From Nitratireductor pacificus pht-3B (GTDB lineage Bacteria; Pseudomonadota; Alphaproteobacteria; Rhizobiales; Rhizobiaceae), in NCBI RefSeq assembly GCF_000300335.1, contig NZ_AMRM01000002.1, forward strand, positions 124,001-188,000: a DNA stretch of 64,000 nucleotides. Reading direction: 5' to 3'. This document shows, piece by piece, positions 1-8,716 of this stretch (its first letter is position 1; every line of letters begins with the position of its first letter). The notes under the pieces were generated by a model. That model was given only the letters and a program-made list of their open reading frames with translations, searched no databases and was not told where the DNA came from. A program made the position numbers and the translations under genes.

Positions 1-2
1 TC

Positions 3-1589
3 CTGCTGGTGATCGCCATTGGCTGGAGCCGCGTGCTCTCGCCGACACGGATGATCGTCGCCGGGGTGTTCGTGAGCCTCTACGCCGGCGCGGTATCCGG
101 CGTCCTCGTCCTCTTCAATCAGCACTACCTGACCGGCGTCTTCCTCTGGGGCTCGGGCTCGCTGGTGCAGAACGGCTGGGACGCCGCCTGGTCGTTGTCG
201 GGGCGTCTCGCTTTCGCCGTGGCCTGCATCGCGATGCTGACTCGGCCGATGGCGCTTCTCTCCATCGGCGACGAGAGTGCGCGCGCGCTGGGCGTCAGGG
301 TGCCGGCGGTGCGGCTTGCGGCGCTGGCCCTTGCAACGGCGCTTTCGGCGAGCATCGTCAGCGCCGTCGGCATGATCGCCTTCATCGGGCTCGCCGCGCC
401 GGCGATCGCCCGCGCTGCCGGAGCCCGCACCCTGTCCGCCCAACTCGTAACCGCACCGCTGATCGGAGCGGGCCTGCTCTGCCTCACGGACCAGTTCGTA
501 CAGCTCGCGCCCTTCGCGCGCGAAATCCCGACCGGCGCCGCCACCGCACTGATCGGCGGGCCGCTGCTCCTGTGGCTTCTGCCGCGCATGCGCGCGACGA
601 GCGTCCCGGCGACGCAACCCGTCGAGGGACAGGCCAGGCTCGCGCGGCCTGCGCCGATGCTCCTCGCCGGATGCCTGGTCACGGCGCTCGTCGTCGCGTG
701 CGCGCTGATGCTGGGCCGCACGCCGCAGGGCTGGTCGTGGCTCGCCGGGCAGGACCTCGCCGGCATGCTGCCCTGGCGCTGGCCGCGCGTGCTCGCATCC
801 TTCATGGCCGGCGGCATGCTCGCTGCCGCCGGCGTCCTGATCCAGAGGACGACGTCGAACCCGCTCGGAAGCCCGGAGATCCTCGGGATATCGTCGGGCG
901 CCGCGCTTGGCCTGATCGCGCTCCTGTTCCTGATGCCCGCGCCCTCGCAGTTCTGGCAGCTGGCGGCCACCACGGCCGGCGCGGCGCTCGCCTTTGCCGT
1001 CATACTCGGCGTCGGCGCGAGGAGCGGCTATGCGCAGGACAAGCTTCTTCTCGTCGGCATCGCCTTCGGCACGATGCTCAGCGCCCTGGCCGCGGTGCTG
1101 ATGGCGAGCGGCGATCCGCGCATGGCGACGCTGCTGAGCTGGATGGCGGGATCGACCTACGGCATGACGGAGGGGGGCGCGCTCGTCACGGCGGCGGTCG
1201 GCTGCCTGCTTCTGGCGCTGTTGCCGCTCACGGCACGGCCGCTGGGAATCCTGCCGCTGGGTGAACAGGTGGCCCGCGCGCTTGGCATCGGGGTCTCCCG
1301 GACGCGGACGGGACTTCTGCTGCTGACCGCCGGCCTCACCGCCACCGCGACACTGACGGTCGGTCCGCTCACCTTCGTCGGCCTTCTCGCCCCGCACATG
1401 ACGCGGCTGGCGGGCTTCCAGAAACCCGCCGCGCATCTGGCGGCCAGCATCCTCGCCGGTGCCTCGATCATGGTCGCGGCGGACTGGCTGGGGCGCAGCG
1501 TGATCTTTCCCTATCAGATTCCCGCCGGCCTGTTCGCCTCGTTCCTTGCCGGCCCCCTTTTCCTCATTCTGCTGAGACGACAGTCATGA
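3..1589 (+). CDS. fhuB: Fe3+-hydroxamate siderophore ABC permease, FhuB type (5' partial)
   Basis: Inner-membrane permease that moves ferric-hydroxamate siderophores into the cytoplasm with FhuC and a periplasmic binding protein. The frame is open from the left edge, so the true start lies outside; about 528 residues are visible against roughly 660 for FhuB. It is a tandem duplication of two FecCD-type permease halves. The first half ends with the FIGLAAPAIAR motif and the second with FVGLLAPHMTR; these are the conserved loops that contact the ATPase. The second half opens with RWPRVLASFMAGG and Q(x)6NPLGSPEILG, both typical of the family. The stop overlaps the next start by four bases (ATGA), so translation is probably coupled. 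The binding protein gene is not in the window. Confidence 0.93.
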   Translation: MLVIAIGWSRVLSPTRMIVAGVFVSLYAGAVSGVLVLFNQHYLTGVFLWGSGSLVQNGWDAAWSLSGRLAFAVACIAMLTRPMALLSIGDESARALGVRVPAVRLAALALATALSASIVSAVGMIAFIGLAAPAIARAAGARTLSAQLVTAPLIGAGLLCLTDQFVQLAPFAREIPTGAATALIGGPLLLWLLPRMRATSVPATQPVEGQARLARPAPMLLAGCLVTALVVACALMLGRTPQGWSWLAGQDLAGMLPWRWPRVLASFMAGGMLAAAGVLIQRTTSNPLGSPEILGISSGAALGLIALLFLMPAPSQFWQLAATTAGAALAFAVILGVGARSGYAQDKLLLVGIAFGTMLSALAAVLMASGDPRMATLLSWMAGSTYGMTEGGALVTAAVGCLLLALLPLTARPLGILPLGEQVARALGIGVSRTRTGLLLLTAGLTATATLTVGPLTFVGLLAPHMTRLAGFQKPAAHLAASILAGASIMVAADWLGRSVIFPYQIPAGLFASFLAGPLFLILLRRQS

Positions 1590-2398
1590 CCCCAGGCAAT
1601 CGAGACGTGGCCAGGCCGGAGAATTTTCGCGTCGCAAGGGTGCTGCGTGCGCGACGCGTGACGCCGCACATGCAGCGCGTGACCCTTCAGGTGGACGATC
1701 TTTCGCGGTTCGACTGCTCACCGCGCGCGCTCGGACCGCATGTGCACGCGCTGATCCCCCGACCTGATTGCGCGGAACCCGGCTGGCCGACGGTCGACGA
1801 AAAGGGCCATGCCGTCTATCCGCCGCCCGAGAAGCGGCCTGCGGTGCGCACCTACAGCGTGCGCCGTTTCGATCATGCGGAGAACAGCATGGATGTCGAC
1901 TTCGTGCTGCATGGCGACGGCGTCGCGTCGGCCTGGGCGGAGCGAGCGTTGCCCGGCGAGGAGATCGGCCTCTGGAGGCCGCATGCGCGCGTCCTCGACG
2001 AAGAGCCGGAGCGCTACGTGCTGGCGGGCGACCACACCGCGCTGCCGGCCATCGGCTTCATTCTCGATCATCTTCCCGAAGAGGCGCAAGGCGAGGTGAT
2101 CGTCATGGTGCCCTGCGCAGCGGAAGAGCAGCCGCTGCGCCTTCCGAACGGGATGCGGCTGCGCTGGCTGCATGCCACGCCCGAAGCGCAAGGCGGGAAC
2201 GCGCTGACCGCGGCGGTTCGCGGGCTCGATCCGCGGGCGGTCAGGGCGAGTTTCGTCTGGGTGGGTGCGGAAGCCGCCGCCGCCCGCGACATCCGCGCCT
2301 TCGCGCGAAAGGAATGCGGGCTGCCCGCGAGCAGCACTTATATCCTGAACTACTGGAAGCGCGGCATGGTCGAGGGCACCTACGACCATGGAGAGTGA
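1586..2398 (+). CDS. Siderophore-interacting protein (FAD-dependent ferric-siderophore reductase, ViuB/YqjH-like)
   Basis: Cytoplasmic flavoprotein of 270 residues that reduces Fe3+ bound to imported siderophores so the iron is released. The N-terminal FAD-binding barrel carries RTYSVRRFD near residue 90, the flavin-contacting RxYS motif, followed by DFVLHGDGVASAWAE and a PGEEIGLW stretch. The C-terminal SIP domain has YVLAGDHTALPAI, FVWVGAEAAAARDIR and the closing NYWKRGMVEGTY signature. Length is normal for the family. It sits between fhuB (4-base overlap) and fhuC (6-base gap), so it is part of the uptake operon. Iron (Fur/Irr) control is likely, but the promoter is outside the window. Confidence 0.93.
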   Translation: MTPGNRDVARPENFRVARVLRARRVTPHMQRVTLQVDDLSRFDCSPRALGPHVHALIPRPDCAEPGWPTVDEKGHAVYPPPEKRPAVRTYSVRRFDHAENSMDVDFVLHGDGVASAWAERALPGEEIGLWRPHARVLDEEPERYVLAGDHTALPAIGFILDHLPEEAQGEVIVMVPCAAEEQPLRLPNGMRLRWLHATPEAQGGNALTAAVRGLDPRAVRASFVWVGAEAAAARDIRAFARKECGLPASSTYILNYWKRGMVEGTYDHGE

Positions 2399-2404
2399 CC
2401 GCGC

Positions 2405-3199
2405 ATGACCGTTCCAGCGGAAAACCCTTCCCTGTTCGAGCTGGAGAACGTCTCGTTCTCGGTCCCGGGACGCGCGCTGCTTTCCCCGCTGACGAGCAAC
2501 CTGCCGGGGGGAAAGGTAATCGGCCTGATCGGGCAGAACGGATCGGGCAAGTCGACCCTCCTGAAGATCCTGGCGCGCCAGCAGCCGCCTTCCGACGGAT
2601 CCCTGCGCTTCCGAGGAACGCCGCTCCGCGCCTGGAGCGACCGGGAACTGGCCCGCGCGCTGGCCTATCTGCCGCAGCAGACGCCGGCGGCCGGCGGCAT
2701 GCTGGTGAAGGAGCTGGTGGCGCTGGGGCGCTACCCGTGGCACGGCGCGCTTGGGCGCTTCGGACCGAAAGACCGCGCGCAGGTCGACAAGGCCATCGCG
2801 CTGACCGGTCTGGAAAGCCTCGCGGACCGGCTCGTCGACACCCTGTCGGGCGGCGAGCGTCAGCGGGCCTGGATCGCGATGCTGATCGCGCAGGACGCGG
2901 GCTGCATGCTGCTGGACGAACCCATCTCCGCGCTGGACGTCGCCCATCAGGTGGAGATACTGGACCTCGTGCACGGCCTTTCGAGGAAGATCGGCCTGAG
3001 CGTCGTGATCGTGCTGCACGACATCAACATGGCAGCGCGCTTCTGCGACGAGATCATTGCGCTTCATTCCGGCAGGCTTGTCGCCTGCGGACCTCCCGAT
3101 AAGGTCATGACGACGGACACGCTGCGGTGTATCTACGGCATCGAAATGGCGTTGAGCCGTCATCCAAGGACCGGATGCGTCACCGCCCTGCCTTGCTGA
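2405..3199 (+). CDS. fhuC: Siderophore ABC transporter ATP-binding protein, FhuC type
   Basis: ATPase subunit (264 aa) that drives the FhuB permease. It has Walker A GQNGSGKST near residue 44, a Q-loop in the YLPQQTP stretch, the signature LSGGERQR, Walker B CMLLDEP followed by the D-loop SALD, and the switch histidine in VLHDINMA. The sequence KELVALGRYPWHG after the Q-loop is typical of the FecE/FhuC/BtuD group. It is the third gene of the iron operon. The exporter that follows starts 30 bases downstream and is probably co-transcribed. Confidence 0.93.
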   Translation: MTVPAENPSLFELENVSFSVPGRALLSPLTSNLPGGKVIGLIGQNGSGKSTLLKILARQQPPSDGSLRFRGTPLRAWSDRELARALAYLPQQTPAAGGMLVKELVALGRYPWHGALGRFGPKDRAQVDKAIALTGLESLADRLVDTLSGGERQRAWIAMLIAQDAGCMLLDEPISALDVAHQVEILDLVHGLSRKIGLSVVIVLHDINMAARFCDEIIALHSGRLVACGPPDKVMTTDTLRCIYGIEMALSRHPRTGCVTALPC

Positions 3200-3229
3200 A
3201 GGCGGAAGCATGAAGACAGAAATGACAAG

Positions 3230-4954
3230 ATGCTGAACATCCTGAATCGCTTCGCCCGCTACTACCGACCACACCGTGGTCTTTTCCTGCTCGATTTCTC
3301 GAGTGCCGTCGCGGCCGGTCTTCTCGAACTGGCCTTCCCTGTCGCGGTCACGCTGTTCATCGACAGATTGCTTCCGACGGGGCAACTCGGCGTCATCGCG
3401 CTCGCGGCCCTCGGTCTGTTCCTGATCTACCTCGTCAATGCGGGCCTGCAGGTGATCGTGACCTATTGGGGCCACATGCTCGGCATCAGGATCGAGACGG
3501 AGATGCGCCGCAAGGCCTTCGATCATCTCCAGAAGCTCTCCTTCGGCTTCTTCGACAGCCAGAAAACCGGCCATCTCGTCGCCCGGCTGACGAAGGACCT
3601 CGAGGAGATCGGCGAGGTCGCCCACCACGGGCCGGAGGACGTGTTCATCGCCGTCATGACGCTCATCGGCGCGTTTGCGCTGATGCTCTGGATGCATGTG
3701 CCGCTCGCGCTGATCACCGTGATCGTCGTGCCGGTCACCGCCCTGCTGACGACCCATTTCGGCCGGCGGATGACCGCCACCTGGCACGCGCTTTACGGAC
3801 GGGTGGCCGACTTCAACGCCCGCATCGAGGAGAATGTCGGCGGCATCCGCGTCGTCCAGGCCTTCGCCAACGAGGACCACGAACGGCGGCTCTTCGCCCA
3901 GAACAACGAGAACTATCTGACGACCAAGCTGGAAGCTTACAAGGTGATGGCGGCGTCGATGTCGCTCTCCTACCTGTCGATGCGTTTCGTGCAGGTGGTG
4001 GTGATGCTGGCTGGCGCGTGGTTCGTCGTCAGGGACGAGCTGACCGCCGGGGCCTTCGTCGGCTTCCTCCTGCTGGTCAATGTCTTCTTCCGCCCCATCG
4101 AGAAGATCAACGCGGTCATCGAATCCTATCCGAAGGGCATCGCCGGTTTCCTGCGATACACGCAATTCCTCGAGAACTGCCCCGATATCGCGGACCGGCC
4201 CGGCGCCAAGGAGATGACGCTGCTCGATGGAGCGATCGAATACCGCAATGTCAGCTTCGGCTATCGCCCGGGCCTCCCCATCCTGAACGACGTGTCCCTG
4301 TCGATCCTTCCCGGGGAAACGGTCGCCTTCGTCGGTCCTTCGGGCGCCGGCAAGACGACGATCTGCTCGCTCCTGCCGCGCTTCTACGAGGTGACGGGCG
4401 GGTCGATCACCATCGCCGGGACCGACATCCGGGACCTGTCGCTCAGGTCGCTGCGCTCGAACATCGGCATCGTGCAGCAGGACGTGTTCCTGTTCGCCGG
4501 CACGCTTCGCGAGAACATCGCCTATGGGCGTCTCGGGGCAAGCGAGGCCGAGATCATGGAAGCCGCCCGCAAGGCCCAGCTCGACGAGGTGATAGCATCG
4601 CTGCCCGCCGGGCTGGACACGGTCGTCGGCGAGCGGGGCGTCAAGCTGTCCGGCGGGCAGAAGCAGCGGCTTTCCATCGCCCGCATCTTCCTCAAGAACC
4701 CGCCGATCCTCATCCTCGACGAGGCGACCTCGGCGCTCGATACCGGGACGGAGCGCGCGATCCAGGAATCGCTGGCAGCACTTTCGCGAGGGCGCACCAC
4801 CCTGGTCATCGCCCACCGGCTGACGACGATCGCCAACGCCGACCGCATTCTCGTCATCGAGAGCGGCCGGGTCGTCGAGGAAGGAAGCCACGCCGAACTG
4901 AGCGCCCTGGAGAACGGCCGCTACAGGGAACTGCAGACCGCTGGATCACGATGA
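3230..4954 (+). CDS. ABC exporter, fused membrane and ATPase domains (MsbA/YwjA-like)
   Basis: Half-transporter of 574 aa that should act as a homodimer. Residues 1-310 form a six-helix exporter domain, with the coupling-helix region containing FDHLQKLSFGFFDSQKTGHLVARLTKDLEEI. Residues 330-570 form the nucleotide-binding domain: Walker A GPSGAGKTT, signature LSGGQKQR, Walker B ILILDEATSALD and switch histidine in VIAHRLTT. All catalytic residues are present. Family members export lipids, drugs or peptides, and the sequence does not fix the substrate. Its place directly after siderophore uptake genes suggests siderophore or metal-chelate export, or efflux of the desferri form; this is inference. 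Confidence 0.88.
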   Translation: MLNILNRFARYYRPHRGLFLLDFSSAVAAGLLELAFPVAVTLFIDRLLPTGQLGVIALAALGLFLIYLVNAGLQVIVTYWGHMLGIRIETEMRRKAFDHLQKLSFGFFDSQKTGHLVARLTKDLEEIGEVAHHGPEDVFIAVMTLIGAFALMLWMHVPLALITVIVVPVTALLTTHFGRRMTATWHALYGRVADFNARIEENVGGIRVVQAFANEDHERRLFAQNNENYLTTKLEAYKVMAASMSLSYLSMRFVQVVVMLAGAWFVVRDELTAGAFVGFLLLVNVFFRPIEKINAVIESYPKGIAGFLRYTQFLENCPDIADRPGAKEMTLLDGAIEYRNVSFGYRPGLPILNDVSLSILPGETVAFVGPSGAGKTTICSLLPRFYEVTGGSITIAGTDIRDLSLRSLRSNIGIVQQDVFLFAGTLRENIAYGRLGASEAEIMEAARKAQLDEVIASLPAGLDTVVGERGVKLSGGQKQRLSIARIFLKNPPILILDEATSALDTGTERAIQESLAALSRGRTTLVIAHRLTTIANADRILVIESGRVVEEGSHAELSALENGRYRELQTAGSR

Positions 4955-5249
4955 AACTCGTAGCGTCCCGCCGGTGCACAGTTTCTGTTCAATGAATGGC
5001 GCGATCCGAGGCTCGCAGGTCTGGAACTCTTCCAGCGCGGGCTCGATTGGGACTTCATACCATGATCTACCGATTTCAATGGCCGTCCGAAGCTTCGCGC
5101 TTCGGGCGTATCCCAACACTCGAACCGCGAATTTTCATGCACTGATGATCCGTCGCGTCGCTGATCGTACCCAAGCGGAGCTTGTGCTTCGCAAGTCCGA
5201 TTGGCTTGTTGTTCTGATGCAGGCGCTACTGGCGCCAACAACTGCATCC
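4955..5249. other. Non-coding stretch after the ABC exporter; no convincing gene
   Basis: About 300 bases between the exporter and the IS3 scar. Short peptides can be read on both strands but none reaches gene length without stops. One plus-strand run near 4983-5063 (FLFNEWRDPRLAGLELF) reads protein-like and could be a relic of a broken gene. Base composition is a little lower in GC than the flanks. Most likely debris left by an insertion and deletion event. Confidence 0.4.
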
Positions 5250-5403
5250 ATTCACGCGCCGTCCCGTCCGCTCGACCAGCTTGCGGCTCACAACCCAGCC
5301 GGCGCGATGCAGCATCGTCGTGATGCGACGATAGCCGTAGCGGCCATACTGGGCGGCGAGCGCGGTGATGTCGGCGGTCAGGGCCGTCAGCGCGAAAGGA
5401 TCA
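5250..5403 (-). pseudogene. IS3-family transposase OrfB fragment
   Basis: Reading the minus strand gives PFALTALTADITALAAQYG followed by RYGYRRITTMLHRAGW and VSRKLVERTGR. This matches the N-terminal helical part of IS3-family OrfB (IS407-like group), where YGYRRI..LLRRAGW is highly conserved. Only about 50 residues of a protein of roughly 280 remain. The integrase core with its DDE residues is missing and no terminal inverted repeats are seen. It is a dead remnant abutting the 3' end of the small membrane protein gene, so that gene's C-terminus may have been altered. Confidence 0.75.
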
Positions 5404-5703
5404 GAGACCTGCCCGGAAGGCCAGTATTCCGTAGATGACCGCTGTTCCGCCGATGCTCGCGGCGATCAGGGCCACGAGCAGCCAGTTTGCGACCCGGCGC
5501 AGCAGATGGCGCTTTCCAAACGGAGCGAGCACGAGGAACGCGACGAGAAGCGCGATCAGCGGCCCGCCAATCGCATTGCCCAGGAAGGAGATGATGAGAT
5601 CACTGGCTTCCTTGCCCGAGAGCCACTGCGGTATGGTGGTGACAATCCCATAGGTGAGAGCCAGAACGATCAGAGTCCGGCTCGAGGCCATGTCGATGCG
5701 CAC
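5401..5703 (-). CDS. Small hypothetical membrane protein
   Basis: About 100 residues with three predicted membrane segments: LIVLALTYGIVTTI, IGGPLIALLVAFLVLAPF and WLLVALIAASIGGTAVIYGILAF. The GTG at 5703 is preferred because GGAGG lies six bases upstream of it; the ATG at 5691 is too far from that site. I do not recognise the family. The stop abuts the IS3 fragment, so the natural C-terminus may have been cut. There is no obvious operon partner, since nadX downstream in the window is a separate unit. Function unknown. Confidence 0.55.
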   Translation of the reverse strand: MRIDMASSRTLIVLALTYGIVTTIPQWLSGKEASDLIISFLGNAIGGPLIALLVAFLVLAPFGKRHLLRRVANWLLVALIAASIGGTAVIYGILAFRAGL

Positions 5704-5855
5704 CGCTTTCCTCCAGTAGATTTTGCGTCGGTCTTGCCCTGCGCGGATTGCAGGGAGCTGTCGGATCCAGGATAGCCTATGCCGGGACCGCAGCGGCTGG
5801 TCAACCGCTGCGCCCGACTGGGTGACGAGAGCCTGGAAGATCAACACCCTTGCCG

Positions 5856-6656
5856 TTACGCAAGCCGGATGGCGTTGGTGCGGTCTCTGAGAAACGACAC
5901 GATGCTGAAAACCGTGCTGCCGGAGGTGCGTGGATTACTGCTCAGCGGGGCGGCTGTCGTTTCGAAGCGAAATGCACCGAGAACGCCTTCAGATTCAACG
6001 ATATGGCAGTTGTGGATGACAGCGGGATCAGCCACCAGCGAAACCCTGGTTTCATCAAAGCCGCTGCCGGCCAGCGCGATGGTCGCCGCGACATTCGCGT
6101 TTTTCGGGTAGCGTTGCGCCACATCGCGCGCGGATCCCGTGAAGAAGGTCACCGCCTCCGTGATCTTGTCCAGGTCGACGCAGTCTTCCGCCGGTGTGCC
6201 CCGCCAGGCCGCTGTCGGCTTGATGCCGGTGTAGCGGACGGTCTGTACGCCGGCCGCGCGCGCGGTCGACAGCGCATCGAGCGCGCCTATGGCACCGCTG
6301 ATGACATGGACCTCGCTTCCGTTCCGGGTGGCCGCGCTCGAAACCTTCGTGCGGAAGCTGTCGTCGGCCAATGCGCCCGAGGAGACCAGGGCGAGACGGC
6401 GGCCGCTGGTAACGACCTTCTCCGCGTGCTGGACGAGCGCGGGTTGCCCGGCCGCCTCAACGACCAGCTCCACATCGGGCGCCAGCTCATCGATCGAGGC
6501 GACGAAACAGGCGTCCCGCCAGCGATAGCCGGTCGTTCCGATGCGCTCCGGCCTGACGACGATGTTACTGACGCGAATGTCGTCGCTCTCCCCGAGCGCG
6601 GAGAGAAGGGTCTGCGTTATGCTGCCGAAGCCGATGATCGCTATGCTTGCCGTCAC
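5856..6656 (-). CDS. nadX: L-aspartate dehydrogenase (NadX family)
   Basis: NAD(P)-dependent enzyme (266 aa) that oxidises L-aspartate to iminoaspartate, either for NAD synthesis or for amino-acid catabolism. The Rossmann start is IAIIGFGSITQTLL. The middle has VVEAAGQPALVQHAEKVV and VISGAIGALDAL. The C-terminal domain has the family hallmark RYPKNANVAATIALAG, then VSLVADPAVIHNCH and NPRTS. Translation should start at the GTG at 6656, which overlaps the stop of the IclR gene (GTGA), so the two are coupled. The neighbouring IclR regulator and divergent TRAP transporter point to a catabolic rather than biosynthetic role; no nadA or nadC is nearby. Confidence 0.9.
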   Translation of the reverse strand: MTASIAIIGFGSITQTLLSALGESDDIRVSNIVVRPERIGTTGYRWRDACFVASIDELAPDVELVVEAAGQPALVQHAEKVVTSGRRLALVSSGALADDSFRTKVSSAATRNGSEVHVISGAIGALDALSTARAAGVQTVRYTGIKPTAAWRGTPAEDCVDLDKITEAVTFFTGSARDVAQRYPKNANVAATIALAGSGFDETRVSLVADPAVIHNCHIVESEGVLGAFRFETTAAPLSSNPRTSGSTVFSIVSFLRDRTNAIRLA

Positions 6657-7477
6657 GTTCCGTCGGTCCTCAAATTCTCGGTGAAAATGTCTGAAAGCTC
6701 GGTCGCCGCCCGGACGAGTGAGGCTTCGAGATGCTTCTCGTCGTGTTCGAGAATGCGGTTGCTTGGGCCGACGATGGAAACGGCATAGATCACGCCGATC
6801 TGCGGCAGATGCACGGGCGCCGCGATGCCCATCAGGCCGCGGTCGATCTCCTCGCGGCAATAGGCGATGCCCGTTTCGCGAACGGTGCCATATTCCTGTT
6901 TCACCGATGCCGGCGACGTCAGGGTCAGGTCCGTGAGTGCGGGCAGGTGGCCCTTGAGGATCCTATCCCATTCGCCTTCGTCCCGGAAGGCGAAGATCGC
7001 CTTGGCGGAAGCCGCCGCGTGCGCCGGCATGACGCGGCCCGGGTTGACGAAGCCGTGGGCATCCTTCGCGGGGGTGACGAGAACAACGCTCTCCACTCGG
7101 TCGCCCCTAAGAACGGAAAGGAACGCCGATTCCTTGAACTCCTCGGCCAGGCGATGCAGCACCGTCTGTGAAAGCGTGACGATCTGCTGGGGATCGACAG
7201 CGCTGCCAAGCAGGCGGCGAATGCGGTTGCCGAGGACATAGACCTTTCGGCCGCGCCCGATGGGCTCGCCGAACTCTGCGTCGGCATCAGCGCCGCCCAA
7301 CGCGATGCAGTCGGCCTTGGCCAGCCCGGCGATCAACCGATGCATGGACGCTTTCGGCAATCCCAGGACCGTCTGCAAACCGCTGAATGTCAGCCCTTCG
7401 GGGTTTCTCGCGACGATTTCGAGGAGCTGCAACTGGCGCTCCAGAAGATCGCGTCCCTCGGATGTTTTTTCGTTCAC
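6653..7477 (-). CDS. IclR-family transcriptional regulator
   Basis: About 274 aa. The N-terminal winged helix-turn-helix (residues 10-75, LQLLEIVARNPEGLTFSGL then LPKASMHRLIAGLA) is followed by the IclR effector domain, with GRVMPAHAAASAKAIFAF and IAYCREEIDRGLMGIAAPV as family landmarks. The GTG at 7477 has GGAGGAG just upstream and is preferred to the upstream ATGs at 7510 and 7492. Divergent to the TRAP transporter and translationally coupled to nadX. IclR proteins usually control adjacent catabolic genes and sense a pathway metabolite, so it probably controls both sides of the intergenic region. Confidence 0.9.
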   Translation of the reverse strand: MNEKTSEGRDLLERQLQLLEIVARNPEGLTFSGLQTVLGLPKASMHRLIAGLAKADCIALGGADADAEFGEPIGRGRKVYVLGNRIRRLLGSAVDPQQIVTLSQTVLHRLAEEFKESAFLSVLRGDRVESVVLVTPAKDAHGFVNPGRVMPAHAAASAKAIFAFRDEGEWDRILKGHLPALTDLTLTSPASVKQEYGTVRETGIAYCREEIDRGLMGIAAPVHLPQIGVIYAVSIVGPSNRILEHDEKHLEASLVRAATELSDIFTENLRTDGT

Positions 7478-7578
7478 CTGCTCCTCCTCCATCGTCCTGC
7501 CGGCATGCAAGGCGCCAAAAAATCGCTTGACGATGCAAAACGATCATCACTAGTTTGTTCCTAAATTCAATACCAAAG

Positions 7579-7605
7579 TTCCGTTTTATGAAACTAAATG
7601 CGGAA
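7579..7605. promoter_or_regulatory. Candidate IclR operator in the nadX-iclR / TRAP intergenic region
   Basis: The arms TTCCG (7579-7583) and CGGAA (7601-7605) are exact inverted repeats 17 bases apart in the AT-richer divergent promoter region, about 50 bases before dctP. Two TTCCG-type sites occur in this short region (another at 7614-7618). IclR-family operators are short palindromes in just this position, but the arms are short, so the call is tentative. Confidence 0.3.
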
Positions 7606-7651
7606 TGATGGGTTTCCGAATGATCAAGCAGGATGGAGGGAAATTGGGTCC

Positions 7652-8689
7652 ATGCGAACTTTGAGACAGTTCACGAGTGCTTTTGGTGCGGCCCTGATCG
7701 GGGCCTGCGCGCTGACCACGGCGGGCATGGCGGAGGATGCGCCGGTCAAGCTGCGTCTTTCGCACAATCTCCCGACGAACAATGCCCTGCACTACGGCGT
7801 GCTGGAGCCCTGGGCGAAATCGATCGGCGAGGCCTCCAACGGCTCGATCGGTGTCGATATCTTCCCCGCGCAGCAGCTCGGCCCCGCCAAGGATCACTAC
7901 AACATGGCGCGCGACGGCATCGTCGACATCGCCTTCTACCTGGTCGGCATCGAGCCGGGCCGCTTCCCGATTGTCTCGGCTGCCGAAGTGCCGTTCCTGG
8001 TGTCGGCCAACGACAGGGGATCGCGGGCCCTCTACGAGTGGTACCAGCCCTATGCGGCGACCGAGATGCCCGACGTCAAGGTCTGCGCCATGTTCTATGA
8101 TGGCGGCGGCACCATCCATGCCAAGAAGAAGATCGAGCGCCCGGCTGATCTCGCCGGCCTGAAGATTCGCTCGCCCAACGTGATGGCGGCGGAGCTCTAC
8201 CGCCTGGGCGGCGCTTCGCCGATCCAGATGTCGGCGAACGACGCGGCCGAGGCCGTCGAGCGCGGCGTCGTCGACGCGATCTCCTTCCCCTGGAAGCTCG
8301 TCCAGGCCCTCGGTGCGGACCGCGTCCTGAACTATCACATGGATACGACCCTCTACTCCCTGGCGACGGCGATCCTCATCAACAAGAGCTCCTACGAGCG
8401 TCTTTCCGATGCGCAGAAGGCGGTGATCGACAGCCATTGCAACGCCGACTGGTCGCAAAAGCTGCCGGTAGCGTGGACCGAGTACGAGTATGAGGGACGC
8501 GGCGTCCTGCTCGAGAAAGCCGGTCACGACGTCTATGCGATCTCGGACGAGCAGTTGCAGGAGTGGAAGGAGCTCGCCAAGGGCGTTCAGGCCAAGTGGG
8601 CAGCGGACGTTGCGGCCAAGGGCGTCGATGGCGAGAAGACGTTCGGCGAGTTGAAGGCGCTGCTCGAGAAATACGACGCGGCCTACTGA
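7652..8689 (+). CDS. dctP: TRAP transporter solute-binding protein (DctP family)
   Basis: Periplasmic binding protein of 345 aa. The start at 7652 gives a normal Sec signal peptide ending near GMA-EDA at about residue 28; upstream in-frame ATGs would hide it. Family landmarks are LRLSHNLPTNNALHYGVLEP, the DIFPAQQLGPAKDHYNMARDG region, and the LAGLKIRSPNVMAAEL segment carrying the arginine that grips the substrate carboxylate. This supports an organic-acid or similar carboxylated ligand; the exact ligand cannot be read. First gene of the run dctPQM, hydrolase, amidase, and divergent from iclR. Confidence 0.92.
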   Translation: MRTLRQFTSAFGAALIGACALTTAGMAEDAPVKLRLSHNLPTNNALHYGVLEPWAKSIGEASNGSIGVDIFPAQQLGPAKDHYNMARDGIVDIAFYLVGIEPGRFPIVSAAEVPFLVSANDRGSRALYEWYQPYAATEMPDVKVCAMFYDGGGTIHAKKKIERPADLAGLKIRSPNVMAAELYRLGGASPIQMSANDAAEAVERGVVDAISFPWKLVQALGADRVLNYHMDTTLYSLATAILINKSSYERLSDAQKAVIDSHCNADWSQKLPVAWTEYEYEGRGVLLEKAGHDVYAISDEQLQEWKELAKGVQAKWAADVAAKGVDGEKTFGELKALLEKYDAAY

Positions 8690-8716
8690 CGCCACGGACC
8701 GACGGGGAGGAGCGCC

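Noticed and set aside
1718-4891. 1057-codon open frame on the minus strand
   Set aside because: It is antisense to four clear genes (SIP, fhuC and the ABC exporter) and has low-complexity Arg/Asp-rich content, as expected for the opposite frame of high-GC genes.
5849-6790. Plus-strand frame opposite nadX
   Set aside because: NadX shows all family motifs on the minus strand; the opposite frame is a shadow.
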